Assembly: GCA_022577435.1 (NCBI GenBank)
Contig: JAKOON010000007.1
Coordinates: 8,129,926 to 8,193,925, forward strand
From: Embiotoca jacksoni
Taxonomy: Eukaryota; Chordata; Actinopteri; Embiotocidae
DNA: 64,000 nt
Reading direction: 5' to 3'
The notes below the pieces were generated by a model. It saw only the letters and a list, made by a program, of their open reading frames with translations. It ran no database searches and was not told where the DNA came from. A program made the position numbers and the translations under genes. This document shows positions 40,101-51,285 of the stretch, in pieces; the stretch's first letter is position 1, and every line of letters begins with the position of its first letter.

Positions 40101-42760
40101 TGGTCAGATGCTGCAAACACCTGCTCTTTTATGTGAACGTGCTCGGAGCCGAAGGCTGAGAGCCTGAGGTAACAGCAAAAGCTGATTACCACCCCGTAGT
40201 ACCGATTTATTTTTGACGGCGAGTTTCCGCTTTGTTGAGCCAGCTCAAACAAAGAAAGCCTGGGTATGTTGAACTTGCGTCGTAGTGCACCCCTCTGATC
40301 ACCGCCCCGCTGTTGCGAGTAAATAGCGGTGTCGGTGGTTCATGTTATATTATCAACGTGTACTGTGTAAATCTGGCTTTCTTTTGAGCCGGTGCCTAGC
40401 CTCTGATGAATGTATGTGCAGCCTAAACGATATTTGCAGGATATTCAGCATACAGTCGTTTGGTACAGTTGTACTCTGTAAAGAGAGCAGAGGTGAATTT
40501 GCGGTTCGATGCGCGTAAAGCCGAGAAGGCCTCCTGCCTTCGATCTCGGCAGTCTGTCTCAGGAATGCCGGCAAGATGCGGATTTGAGTGTCTAAATGTC
40601 AGGACGTTTGGAGTGCTACTTCTGGGTTTGACAAGTTGTTAGATTCCCGAGTCGATGTGCATCGCCTTAAATGCTGAAAAGTGAACCGTGTCAAAATCTC
40701 TGTGCAGTGGCTCCATTTGAGATGCAGCTACTGACATGTCTGGTAGCAACCGTTATACCATATTTAAGCTCCCTTAGATCACTAAGTATGCCCATTTTAA
40801 GATCAAGTCGATCAGCCAATCGTTGCGTTTCTTCCCCCCAGTCCGGGTGTGGAAACATGGTCCGTGTAAAGCGGGGAGGCCGGTGCGCGTATGCGTGCGT
40901 TCCTTATTGTGTTATCTAACTGATAACAACATTTTTTTTTTTTTTTTTTATCGCCGATCACATCCTACGTCAAGAAAACCTCGGACACAGTGTGCTTTCG
41001 TTCCGGCTGAACATCGCCGGGAGAAAGCTTCCCACTTGAATTTCAACGGGGGGGGGGGGCTTATTTTGACTGCGTTTAAGGTCAGATGTAATCTTGACAA
41101 CACAATACAGGCACCAAAAGAAAACGTTTAACCCCTTTTGTTGCACAGCAGCGCCGCTGCTTTACAAATCAGATGGTGAAATAGTCGTCGATCTGCAACT
41201 CAACACTGCCACTAAAAAAAACAAAAAACGTGTGATCCTCTGCTTCGGCGATGTTCGCAAGGCCGAAGCTGCACGGCGGAGAGGACGGCGACTGTTGTTG
41301 AAATAACCTGCAGTCTTTCTCTGATCGTTATCTTCTAAAACAAGGGGCCCCCCCCCGTAGGAAAGTTTCTTCCCCGGGAGAGACAGCGAGAGGAGAAAAA
41401 CCGACAGCGGAAAGAACTCTATTGCAGAGGCATGGCTACACAGGGAAGCGGGATTAAACTGTCCCCGCTCCTCATCCAGACACTTTGTAGTCCTGACCTG
41501 GCGCGCAAACCAGACGGAGGGTTTTAGAGAGAGGTTAACAAGGGGAGTAATTAAGGAATAAAACTATCTGCCAGCACTTTCCTCTCTCCGTTTGTCCCTC
41601 TGACTTCTCCCTCTCCGTGGCTCCACGGCTGCTCCTCCATCAACTTTAGCTTCCTCTCCCCAAAGCTCTTTGTTGGCTCGGTGCTCTGTTCTAATCTGGC
41701 AACCTGCTCCGTCCTAATTTGGGGGACTCATTACGGGAGTGATTATCTCGCTACAAAACTGCGCGAGTTTAGACAAAAGACAATAAAGGTGTAGGTTGTG
41801 GAGGTGTCTGGGGGTGTGCAGCTGGAAATCTACTGCATATAATTCAGCGATTTCCCGCTTAGCACAGTGGCGAGGCGATCTGTAAACGAGACCGATATGA
41901 TAATGCGCGAGTGACCAAGCCTCACGGTGCGCCGACCTTTTGTATGCGAGTCACGTTCTCTGGCCTGCTCGGCGATCATCCCTCACGTCGGTTCCATGCG
42001 AAAGGATTTGCTATATAAACAATACGAACAGGAACGCGACTTAACTCATGATTCCACGTGATTGGCTCATGAAGCTTATATAGATTATACTCCTGCAAGC
42101 GTGAGGGTCGGAGGGCACGATTCAAAACAGTCTAGATTTAAACAAAATTATATCCAATAATAAAATTACGGTGACAAAGCCGAAAGGATAAATTCAGGTG
42201 GAAAGAAATCGTTACCATTGCGTACCACGCAGATCAAGTAGATTAGATTAAAATGGATTCTTAACGGTTAGGATCGTATCAAGTTTAAAAATCAACCTTT
42301 ATTTCCCTCGAATGAAAGACTAAATACCACGATCTTTGATTTGAACACGCATTAGTAACGACAGCGAGTTACAGTGGAGAAAAAAAAAAGACCGGTTACA
42401 AATGTTCACAGACAACATGACACGATTTGCAAAGACGGTAATTGAAGAGGACTCTATATCGGAGAGTTGTGGACAAACTCGCTCTCTCCTGAGAGGACGG
42501 AGCATGTTTCTCTGTGTTCGTACTGGTGTGACTCCCATTTTGAAAGGCAAACAAGTCCGGTGTGGGCTTTACAGCATCCAGGAATATGAACGTGAGTGAT
42601 TGTTATAGGCCGGTACTCCCTCTGCCCAAACGGATGCAGGGCTTGGCTCCAGACCCCCGGATCGTCAAAGAGATTTAGTGGTGTTTTAAAATGAGTGAAT
42701 TACCGTCCAGAGTGTTCTATTATGTTCACGGCGCAGTGATCAGAACCGAGAGGCTGTATT
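40101..42760. other. CpG-rich non-coding block at compositional switch
   Basis: From about 40.1 kb CpG dinucleotides become frequent (TCGCCG, GCGCGT, GGCGACG and similar), in contrast to the CpG-poor 40 kb before. I see no coding exon. Open frames of up to about 100 codons here look like chance products of GC-rich DNA. G12 at 41048-41059 and C9 at 41348-41356 are embedded. The block could be a promoter-type CpG island, a hypomethylated regulatory domain or an unannotated non-coding transcript start. No TATA or initiator arrangement can be singled out. Confidence 0.45.
41500..41960. promoter_or_regulatory. Candidate conserved non-coding element
   Basis: A repeat-free stretch containing GAGTAATTAAGGAATAAA near 41547, TCCTAATTTGGGGGACTC near 41712 and GAGTGATTATCTCG near 41736. 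Such clustered TAAT-type homeodomain words in a complex sequence without open frames are typical of developmental enhancers near transcription-factor genes. The call rests on visual sequence character only. Confidence 0.3.
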
Positions 42761-42765
42761 TCATG

Positions 42766-42782
42766 CTGCCACTTGGTGGCAG
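42766..42782. promoter_or_regulatory. Palindromic CTCF-like motif
   Basis: CTGCCACTTGGTGGCAG is a near-perfect palindrome. On the plus strand CCACTTGGTGGCAG differs from the CTCF consensus CCASYAGRKGGCRS at one position; the minus strand is one step weaker. A related TCACTTGGTGGCAT occurs at 59178-59191. Confidence 0.4.
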
Positions 42783-43889
42783 TAGAGAGCAGTGCATGTG
42801 CTTGTGCTTTTGATTTCACTCCTCCACTCATCAGAGCCTGTGTTCACCTCCGAGCCCTGCTCGGTTGTGCTGGTTGACGATCTGCTGGAGTTGTACAGTG
42901 TGAATAGGCCCTAATTTGATCAGCATGGGCAAAAAAAAAAAAAAAAACACAGATGAGAAGAATAGGACAATTAAAGCACTGCATTTAAAAAAAAAAAATT
43001 GGGGGGAATAACTGCTGCTGTCACACCTGGGATGTGTTGAATTATGACTTTGAGGTTTTATATGCAAGATTTGTGTTGGTACCAGTGTCAAGAAACTAGC
43101 TTATTTAAACTTCAAAGATAAAAAAAAATAATAGATAATTGGCATTATTTTTTAATATAAAAGCTCAAAATGACAAAAATTGATTGTAGGAAAATAAATG
43201 AGCAGACTTTGATAGCATTGTGTGCTCTTCATGACCACATTGTTGAAGTAGAAAGTGATAAGATGAACGCCGTCGTCAGCTTGTATGTCGTACAGGAAGA
43301 AGTCAATGTTAGCTGTGAGCATTGCGTGGGGCCGCCGGAGCTCTGGTAGAACCGAATAACAAGACTAAATGTTCAGCTCTGTTGTTAAGGTAGTTCATTA
43401 TTGCACTCCTGATAACAAAACACTCACAAAAGGGATGAGTGTGGGAGGATATTGTGTCTTGTAAGAAGCAGTCCACTGAATACAATGAATTTAACTAATT
43501 AATTAAAATACCCCATTAAAAGGATGTTGTTGCTCTCAATGCGACCTGAATTAAGATGTGCACGACCGTTCACGGCCGCGGGCTATAAAGGGAAACGTAG
43601 GTTCTTTTAATAATCAAATATCTATTTGTGATAGCGGCCTTTTTTTGTTGTTTTTTTTAATTTTTTATTCCTGCACACTCAGGAATTCCATCCTTTGGCA
43701 CCCGCCGTGTGCAAGCTCAACATAAGGCAGCAATCAATTGCTAATTCACACACAAGCGGACAGCAGTCTTCCTTCAGGCCAGCAACTCAGAGGCACTAAT
43801 TCAACAACCGCTCGGCCTATTTGTATCCCGAGCGGCTGTTTGTAAAGATCCACGGCGACCACACAAATACTGGCCACTGTGATTAATGT
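42783..43889. other. Non-coding interval, no gene seen
   Basis: Unique-looking sequence with A17 near 42931-42947 and short T runs. A CpG-containing patch lies near 43566-43590. No gene is supported. Confidence 0.45.
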
Positions 43890-43928
43890 CCCCCCCCCCC
43901 CCCACCCCCACCCCCCCCCACACACACA
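43890..43928. repeat. Poly(C) tract with CA tail
   Basis: C14, then A, C5, A, C9, then CACACACA. Minus-strand frames over it read as glycine-rich and are not coding. Confidence 0.95.
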
Positions 43929-44105
43929 GGACTGCAGTTGCGGATAAAGAGACAAGGATCAATAGCAACTTTATTGATAGGGCTCGCCAAATAAAGATGA
44001 CATTTGCTCTCTTCAAGAGATCTTTTAATTTGTCACGGTAAGTGAAAAAAAAGTAGTTTATTCCCAACAGCGGCACGGCTCCAAAAGTTCACGCAAGGGT
44101 CGCGT

Positions 44106-44123
44106 AAAAAAAAAAAAAAAAAA
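44106..44123. repeat. Poly(A) tract
   Basis: A run of 18 A between CGCGT and GGGCGGGG. Confidence 0.93.
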
Positions 44124-44290
44124 GGGCGGGGAAAGGTGCAGAAACACAGGAAGCAAAACGGAGCAAATTCAAATCAGCAGAAATGAACTGAGAAAAAGAC
44201 AGACGGGTGATAGTCAAGAGGAAAAAATACTTTACCCGTTGCTTAACGTACAATATATTTTCAGTCAACACATTGTACCTGTTTCTCTCT

Positions 44291-44298
44291 CACACACG

Positions 44299-44353
<55 letters not shown>

Positions 44354-44356
44354 GCA
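44291..44356. repeat. (CA)n microsatellite with CG interruptions
   Basis: About 33 CA units with CGCA/CGCG variants at both ends. Confidence 0.97.
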
Positions 44357-45237
44357 CTCTTTATTCTGTATTTAGAGGTTAAGCCTCGGTGTTTGAACAG
44401 CTTTAGTATCAAGTTTTAGCTGAATAAAAGCGCAGACCTCCCTTTGAGGCAGTACATGTCATACAGGGAGCATTGAGCCATCAAGCCAGGCGGCCAGAAG
44501 CATTGTTGAGAAATTACACATGGGGGCTTGTGATTTGGCCTTGGTTTAAGAAGGGAGGAAAGGGAGAGGATGGGAGGACAGAGCATTCCGATTTTCAAAG
44601 CGCTTAAAAAAAAAAGAAAAAGATACAGACATCCGGGGGAGGCTTCTCTCTTCGTCTGCAAACAATTTGTAGTTTATACAGAAGATAATGCCCACTTACC
44701 AATTTTCTCTCTGTCATGTCATCCCATTTCATCCCTCTTTCTCTGCCATCCAGCTGTCCCATCTCTGGGCCCTTTCACCCTCCCTTCTGCTATCAAACGC
44801 TTTGTGATCTGGGCGCAGTGTGGGAGCCTCCCCACGCCGGCATGCTGTGATTTGAGCAGCTTGCCGCCGAGGACGTGCTTGTTGGAGGCCGGATCAATAG
44901 GCTGGGATTCCACACACAAAGCTGAGGTGACAGGCAGATACTGTGAGAAAGGGGAGCGTGACCTTTGGTGAATACAATTTAAAACATCTCTCCGACTCTG
45001 GCTAAGTTAACTCTGGCACCACGCTGTGCCTGCACTTGCAGATCGTTTATTTTCCTGGACAGTACCAATTGTGGGAGCGGAGGAGGGGGGTGAAAAAGGG
45101 GGCTTGGATTGGGATGGAGGTGAGGAAAGCGTAAAGGTGGGGTGATGGTTGGAGGGGATGCGGAGAGCAGCACCAATTTCAGCATGTTGTGCCAGTGAAT
45201 CTACTTGTTTTTTCTTCCTTTTTTTTTACTCGGTCTG

Positions 45238-45290
45238 CCCCCCCCCCCCCCCCCCCCACCACAACCCCTCCCACCTCTCCCTCCCTCCTT
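45238..45290. repeat. Poly(C) tract (20 C) in a C/T-rich strand
   Basis: Twenty consecutive C, then a pyrimidine-rich stretch of CCT/CTCC units. The G-rich complement could form G-quadruplex. Frames over it are Pro-rich or Gly-rich artefacts. Confidence 0.95.
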
Positions 45291-45376
45291 ACCTCGTCTG
45301 TTTAATCAGTCATCCTGTAAAGCTTGTTCGAGGAGGCAGCCCTGAATGCAGTCTTTCAGGGCTTGAGCAGAGCCTG

Positions 45377-45377
<1 letters not shown>

Positions 45378-45449
<72 letters not shown>
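45378..45449. repeat. Split (CA)n microsatellite
   Basis: Two CA blocks (45378-45418 and 45422-45448) separated by a TG step. Confidence 0.97.
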
Positions 45450-45452
<3 letters not shown>

Positions 45453-45749
45453 TGCACACAGGGATCCCTGAAGCTCATTTACATCCTGGACACCACAGAC
45501 ATGGTCCAAGTCTGTACAATTACAATGAAACGCTGACAGAAAATCTATATTTATCTGCCTTAATGATTTAGTTGCTTCTCTCTGTGTTTTTCTCGCTGAC
45601 ATTTGGGCACCGTTCCCTCTGTTTTGCTCATTCTCTCGCCGCTGCACACCAATAAGACAACGTGACTCCCCCCCCCCCACCAGCTCGCCGAATAGCGGAG
45701 TGAATGCTGAAGTTTTTGAGTGCACGCAGAAAAGCCAGTCGAGGAGATA

Positions 45750-46080
45750 CGAATGTAACTTTTTTTTTTTTTTTTTTACACTTATTAATCCGTAACGCGC
45801 CCATAACACTTTATTTCTTTGTCAGAGGCGTTGACGGATTTAACAGGTCGACACGGAAGCACACTTACAAAAGCCCGTGTTTTTCATGTGATACGGCTGG
45901 CATTTTAAAAGCACGTAACGTATGCATTCAATGGGGGCACGTCGTGGATAAGTTGGCGTTCGGGTGGTTGCGAGCGAGGTGTGCGGCGCGGCGATCTCTG
46001 TTGTTGTTCTCTCTGAGCCGAGCTGCGCTCCCCGTTGCCCAACAGCAGGGGGCAGTGTTAAATGAGGTTTCTCTCAGTGT
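45750..46080. other. CpG-rich stretch containing a CTCF-like site
   Basis: Dense CpG (GTAACGCGCCCA, GGCGTTGACGG, GAGCGAGGTGTGCGGCGCGG) between two T runs (T19-T20 near 45760-45778 and T19 at 46085-46103). A plus-strand open frame of 232 codons spans 45704-46402, but much of it is encoded by T and G homopolymers and it has no domain signature, so I do not call a gene. Confidence 0.45.
46042..46056 (+). promoter_or_regulatory. CTCF-like motif, plus strand
   Basis: ACAGCAGGGGGCAGT matches CTCF consensus CCASYAGRKGGCRSY apart from the first base and a permitted purine/strong-base choice at the 3' side. The AGGGGGCAG core is intact. It is the best CTCF match that I found in the window, and its orientation opposes the minus-strand match at 33.84 kb. 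Confidence 0.5.
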
Positions 46081-46141
46081 TGACTTTTTTTTTTTTTTTT
46101 TTTGTCCTCTCAGACGGATGGGGTTGCTGCAGTCCTCGTCT

Positions 46142-46297
46142 GGAGGAAGAAAGGGGGTGCGGGGGTGGGGTGGGGGGGAGGTAGATAGAGAGAGAGATGG
46201 AGGGAGAGAAGATTGGGGGGGCTACTACTGCATTGCACAACACAACAGTGTATCAAGAGGGGGGGGGGGGGGGGGGTGGTGGGGGGGGGGGGGGGGG
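46142..46297. repeat. G-rich tract cluster with two G16-18 runs
   Basis: GGGGGTGCGGGGGTGGGG near 46153 is followed by a GA-rich stretch, and then two long G runs (46259-46276 and 46281-46297) separated by TGGT. Several intramolecular G-quadruplexes are possible. Long G runs are also common sites of assembly error. Confidence 0.95.
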
Positions 46298-46399
46298 ACC
46301 GAGAGGGAGCTGGTGAATTTACGTTTCGCAGCCCTTCTCCCCTTGTTTTACATCTCAATTGTGTTTGGACAAGCCCCACTCTACATGTGTAATTACCAC

Positions 46400-47280
46400 T
46401 GACACTGTTACTTTTTCCAGACACAAGTTCAGGGCTCGCTGCTGTGATTAGTATGCCTTGTGTCTCCCGGGCCACTCGTAAATTCAAAAAAAACCAAAAC
46501 GAGGGCCCTGAGTGCGTTTGCCATATATTTGTTTTGTTTCACTTTTAGTCTCCGTCCCCCATTAATGCGAACTTACTCTTATTAATAGGTCTCAAGGACA
46601 AAAGGGGATTCATGCGCAAGTTTTATTTCCCTTCTCGTGAAATTGCCAAGTGGTGAGCGTATCATTAGGTTTATGAATAATTCTGGGGGATTTGCCGTCT
46701 ACATTTCCTGGTTCCGGCATTTTGGATTGAAAATAACACCCCATCGTTGTAATCACAAATCATTTGATCTCCCTTTCAGCTGGGACAAAAGGGAAATGAT
46801 AACAGCCATATTCCCCTCCAACAGAAGGGTTTACGCTGATGTGTATAACAAACCATTCGTGGCAAAGATTACATCTTCGAGGAAAATTAACATTCATTGC
46901 CACGCAGTTGAAGATTAAATCAATTTCTCTGCTTCCGTCACATCACGTTATCAGCCTTGAGATGGTAAACAGACAGTAAGTGCCATCTTCCTCGTGGTCC
47001 AGGGGCATTCTAACACGCGCCGTAATAGGCCCAGTCAGCGCCATGATGTTGACAACGGAGACGTGCCGTCCATCAATACTCACATGGCCCCAATTTATTG
47101 AGGAATCGGTGTGTGGGGCACACATTATGTGGCACTTAGCAGCTTTCATGCGAGAATTAAAACATCACCCGATTGAAAAGCGAGCTGCGTTTTGCGTTTT
47201 CATTTCTATCGGACCACACACAGCGAAGGGAAAGGGAGCGTTTGCGGGCAAATCCAAGCGAATTAATTTGTAGTCATTAA
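46400..47280. promoter_or_regulatory. Candidate conserved non-coding block
   Basis: Nearly 900 bases of complex, repeat-free sequence with many homeodomain-like words: GTGATTAGTATG near 46445, CCATTAATGCG near 46559, TTATTAATAGG near 46579, ATGAATAATTC near 46673, CAATTTATTGAGG near 47091 and CGAATTAATTTG near 47259. Open frames exist on both strands over the same bases (46637-46918, 46980-47273 plus; 46943-47149 minus). This is usual for ultraconserved non-coding DNA and argues against a gene. No splice sites bound them. Confidence 0.35.
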
Positions 47281-47718
47281 GGATGGGTATTTTAAGCAAA
47301 AACACTTATTTTGATAATCGCAAGGCAATTTATTTGACTGTTAGAAGTGAAAACCCTCACCGTCAACAAATCTGATGGGAAGCGTGTCTTTAAAACCGTC
47401 GTCTCTGAGATGAGGGCTGTCGTTTGCTCTGGACGTCTCGCATCAAACTCCCGTCGTCTCATGACAAAGCTGGCCTTTTGATCGCCGATCCGCTGGGCGC
47501 TTTGCGCTGGAACGGCACCAATGATCTGCCAGCTTTACCAGGCAGAGTTTGCACCGCACCTCATTTTCATTCATTTTTTTTTGTTTTTTTTGAAGGAGCT
47601 CCAGACAGAACGTTTTGACGGCTGTCGTCGTCTTCGCGCGTTTCTCCCGTTTGTACTATAAAGTCGAATAACGCAACACCGCACGCACATTGTAACAGTT
47701 TGTAACTGGTAGTAACAC

Positions 47719-47778
47719 CTTCTTCTTCTTCTTCTTCTTCTTCTTCTTCTTCTTCTTCTTCTTCTTCTTCTTCTTCTT
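47719..47778. repeat. (CTT)n/(GAA)n trinucleotide repeat, about 20 units
   Basis: Twenty uninterrupted CTT units. The homopurine-homopyrimidine mirror repeat can form triplex DNA, as the GAA repeat of human FXN does. Glutamate- or arginine-rich minus-strand frames over it are artefacts. An A23 run follows about 80 bases downstream. Confidence 0.97.
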
Positions 47779-47859
47779 TTGTTGCTCGGTGGCGGTCGGG
47801 AAACATCTTTTAGGTGCATTACTTCCGGTGGTGGTAAGGCTTTACTACCAGGTGCTGGT

Positions 47860-47882
47860 AAAAAAAAAAAAAAAAAAAAAAA
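47860..47882. repeat. Poly(A) tract, 23 bases
   Basis: Twenty-three A after GGTGCTGGT. The 45 bases upstream (ACTTCCGGTGGTGGTAAGGC and on) are not a repeat that I recognise, so retroposition is not shown. Confidence 0.95.
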
Positions 47883-48180
47883 CGTTTTTATGACGAGACA
47901 ATAATCGCAGAAATGTGTGGATTGTTGAGAAATATGCAAAAGGCCGCTACTGCCGTCATAAAGTTCTTTAGTGGAACTCCTTCAAAAACTAAATGGAGAT
48001 GAGGTGCAGAGCCAGCTCTGCAGATAAAGTTAAGATTATGTGTCCACAAGAAGCAGTAATCGTCAAATTATAGTCTAATAGTTTCGATCGATTCTCAAAT
48101 AGTATTTTTGCTTGAAATACCCATTCATAGTTTATGTCCACTCATGTTTCCTCTATTGAAGATTAACTCTTTTTTAACAT

Positions 48181-48201
48181 TTTTTTTTTTTTTTTTTTTT
48201 T
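48181..48201. repeat. Poly(T) tract
   Basis: Twenty-one T, followed by ATCAAG. Confidence 0.93.
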
Positions 48202-48959
48202 ATCAAGCAGTGAGGAGTTTTAGTTTGTGAACATGCAGAACGTGACCCTCATTTAGTCTCAAAGCAAAGAGAGTGCTTCTTCTAAACAACACCCCCCCCC
48301 CACCTCTGAGATACAAAATCCCCCTTCCCCCCCCCTTCCATCTCCGGCCTTGGGTCTACTCCCCACAAAACCGGCGATACATATGGGAACAAAAACAAGC
48401 TGATTCAACAGACCCTAGGGAGGTCTTGCATTTCCTTCCCTCCCACGAGCCCTCCATTCGGCCCCCCCGCGCCACAAAAATCCATCCTGCTATTTGATGT
48501 TCCACGAAAAGCAATTAGCCGGTCGCATTTCCGCATATAAATGAAATGACTTGTTTCCATGGAACCTGCAGGACCTCAAAGACATATTCCCTCTGCTGGT
48601 GCATGTGACATGAGGTCTGCCAGCATTAACATTTGATAAGAAGGGTCGTTTACAACTTCCCAGCTGCTTGCCAGCACCAGACAGTGACCTTTCAAACAAC
48701 AGTAAATTTTACAGACCTTTATAAAAAAAAAAAAAAAATGCACCCTGCCTTGCCCACGCTCAGTCTCATCATCTCTAATGATTTCTGTATTTTGACCATG
48801 ACTAGCAGGTGTTTGTTTTTTTTTTTCTTTCTTTTCTTCTCTTTTTACACAGCGTAACCCACGCAAAGATATTCCTCTATTCCTCCCGCTTGATATTTCA
48901 ATTCAAGCCCCCACTGTCTGCATGATTACTTATTTCTTTTTTTTCTTTTTTTTTTCTCG
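48202..48959. other. Non-coding interval with C runs and A/T runs
   Basis: C10 at 48292-48301, C9-C10 near 48327-48336, A16 near 48723-48738 and T-rich patches near 48814-48955. No gene is supported. Confidence 0.45.
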
Positions 48960-49330
48960 GCACAGAGACATTCTTCACCGAACTCTTATCGAGTTACACG
49001 GGGATGCCGGTATTTCCTCCGGCCCCTCTTTCTCGCCGACTCGCCCCAAAACGCAAACCTCTGTTGCACGACCTCTCGCAGAAAGCGTAGAATTAGCGGC
49101 ATTCTGGGCCGCGACTGATTTTCATCGCCGGCCGGTCGTTTTATCATCCCCCTCGTGGTTAAATCCCTCTTAAACGCAATTCGGTCGTGCGCGTCGCCAA
49201 AAACGCGTTGCCGACGATGCTCGACGTTGAACAAAAACTAGATTAGCCTTGGAGGGGCGGACGGTGGCGTGCGCTCTTTCAAAGGACCGAGGTGAATAAT
49301 ACATAAATACCCGCGCAGCTGCGGAGACTG
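48960..49330. other. CpG-dense stretch (island-like), no exon seen
   Basis: This is one of the densest CpG patches in the window: TTCTCGCCGACTCGCCCC, GGGCCGCGACTG, CATCGCCGGCCGGTCG, GTGCGCGTCGCC and ACGCGTTGCCGACGATGC occur within about 250 bases. Open frames of 75-83 codons overlap on both strands, none with a recognisable domain. It may be a methylation-free regulatory element or a promoter whose gene lies outside the visible evidence. Confidence 0.45.
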
Positions 49331-49433
49331 TTGAAAAGGAGTAGGACGGGCAGCGCAAATCTGCAATGATACAACAACCTTGAGAGGCAGGAGACATTGA
49401 TTGAAAGAGTCAAAAATACTCATACGTGTGGGT

Positions 49434-49434
<1 letters not shown>

Positions 49435-49457
<23 letters not shown>
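49435..49457. repeat. Poly(A) tract, 23 bases
   Basis: Twenty-three A following GTGTGGGTT. Further A/T runs follow at 49545-49580 and 49819-49853. Confidence 0.95.
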
Positions 49458-49466
<9 letters not shown>

Positions 49467-51216
49467 GCGAAGGAGCCATTGTATAGGTGCGGCTCATTCT
49501 ATTATGTGCTCTGCTTGCCATGGCAACAGGATGTTCAACAGTATTTTTTTTTTTATTATTTATTTATTTATTTTTTTTATAAATCCTTCGGTCTGTCAAC
49601 GCGTTTGAACTCCACTGACAATCAGTTAAAAGTTCCAAGCGGCTTTATATTAGTGTCATAAAACGTCAAGCGTAAATCTGTCTGCTGCCGCCATCTCTTA
49701 CCAATCGTGATACACCGTTACCGCCAACAGCAGGAATGTGACATGAACGTTTGATCTCAGATACCTTTTCATATCCACCGTGGCTGTGTTTCACTGTACC
49801 GTCGTCTACTGAGGATTTAAAAAAAAAAAAAAAATAAAAAAAAAAAATTTTTTCCAACGTAGCAATTCTTTTTAAGTGTTAAGAAATTTGTAATAAAAAA
49901 AAAAGTATCCATCATGAATTCAGAAGGCCAAAAGTGATAAGCTTCTTTTGTCTGATAACAAACTGATAAATGACTTAAACAGTTTATCGTCTAAACGGTT
50001 TTGTCAAAACAACAAATCCATGAATAGACTGGTCATTTTGGCGATGACGTCTACCGTTTTCTCTTCACCCCTTAAACCCTAGGCAATTTATTCTTTTTTT
50101 TTTTTTTTTTTTCAAATATCCACCTGATAAAATCTCCTCAAATTGAGTTAGTAACATCTCCAAAACTCTAAAGCAAAAAAAAAAAAATGAACAAGCGTGG
50201 GTTCTACGAATAAGAGACGCAGGAGAATTTTGGAATCCAGTAAGTCTCCAAAACTTATAAAAAAAAAAATGGACATAAAAACGACAGCCTTATAACAATT
50301 AGTCAAGCGACGCTGGCGTCACCAGGCCTGTTCAAGATATTCTCAAATGGCAGTGCAACAGAAATGAAGCACAAATCTTGCTTATTAATCTTGTTTATTA
50401 ACGCTGCATCTAATGTTGCTACGTAGATTAAAAATGCAAAAGGGTATTTTAGTCTCAACAGTCCGGGGGATTCGTGGCGGCATAAGGTGGCACGTGGGGG
50501 TCAAAGGTGAAGGTCTTTAAGTCCTTTTCGCGGTTTAGTACAAACGCATCTTTCGTTGTGAAGGAGCAAGCAGAGCTGGTGGTACCCGGCGGATGATGCT
50601 CCTTTGACAGGTCTCCCCGTTGTGCGTTCCATTATTTTGCATAACGTTGGCACCCATTCAAGTACATATGGGGTTTTTTAACGTTTGCCCGCCGGCCGTC
50701 AGAAAATGAGGTAGGGCGACGACGGTAGGCTCCCGGCAATCCTTTCAGCTCCCTCCGTCTGGGAGCACATTTTCCTTTAACTGGTCAATAAATTGCTTCG
50801 GTACCACGTACTGTCGCCTTGTCACGTGTCAGCACGTCTTGATACCGAGGCTACATCCAGACTTTTATCTTTAATTACGCTTTACGTTTGGACGCCAAAT
50901 GTCACTCTTTCCAAAACAAACTTTTGCCCACGCGCCCGTCTGACTCGCATGCGCCGTAGAAGCTGTGAGGTGCAGCCGGCTACCTCGTGTCAACTGATGG
51001 AATGTGAGGCAACATCGTCGTATTGCAACCTCTGGTGATAATTTGCACGTGAGGCCTTCAGGCGCGTCTACAGAAAATAACCTGGATTATACACTCTCTT
51101 CATCCAAATTGCATGGAAACTAAAGATTTGTATTGCAACGTGCAATTGAAATCGAAAATTGGTGTCAAAAAATGTATTTGTCAGGAACTGTCGTCGAAGT
51201 CGCGATGTCTGCGCCA
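49458..51216. other. Non-coding interval, CpG-rich toward its right side
   Basis: The left part is A/T-run rich (A-rich 49819-49847, T19 near 50094-50112). The right part, 50.45-51.07 kb, is again CpG-rich (GGTACCCGGCGGATGATG, CCCGCCGGCCGTCAG, CACGCGCCCGTC). No exon is supported. Confidence 0.45.

Positions 51217-51285
<69 letters not shown>

Noticed and set aside
45704..46402. Longest open frame outside the LINE, 232 codons on the plus strand
   Set aside because: It is held open by T and G homopolymers (Phe and Gly runs), overlaps other frames on the minus strand, has no domain signature and would depend on exact lengths of unstable runs.
46637..47273. Two plus-strand frames of 93 and 97 codons in the 46-47 kb block
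   Set aside because: A minus-strand frame covers part of the same bases, no splice acceptor or donor fits, and the block reads better as conserved non-coding DNA.
47571..47939. Arg-rich or Glu-rich minus-strand frames
   Set aside because: They are direct translation of the CTT array and A/T runs.
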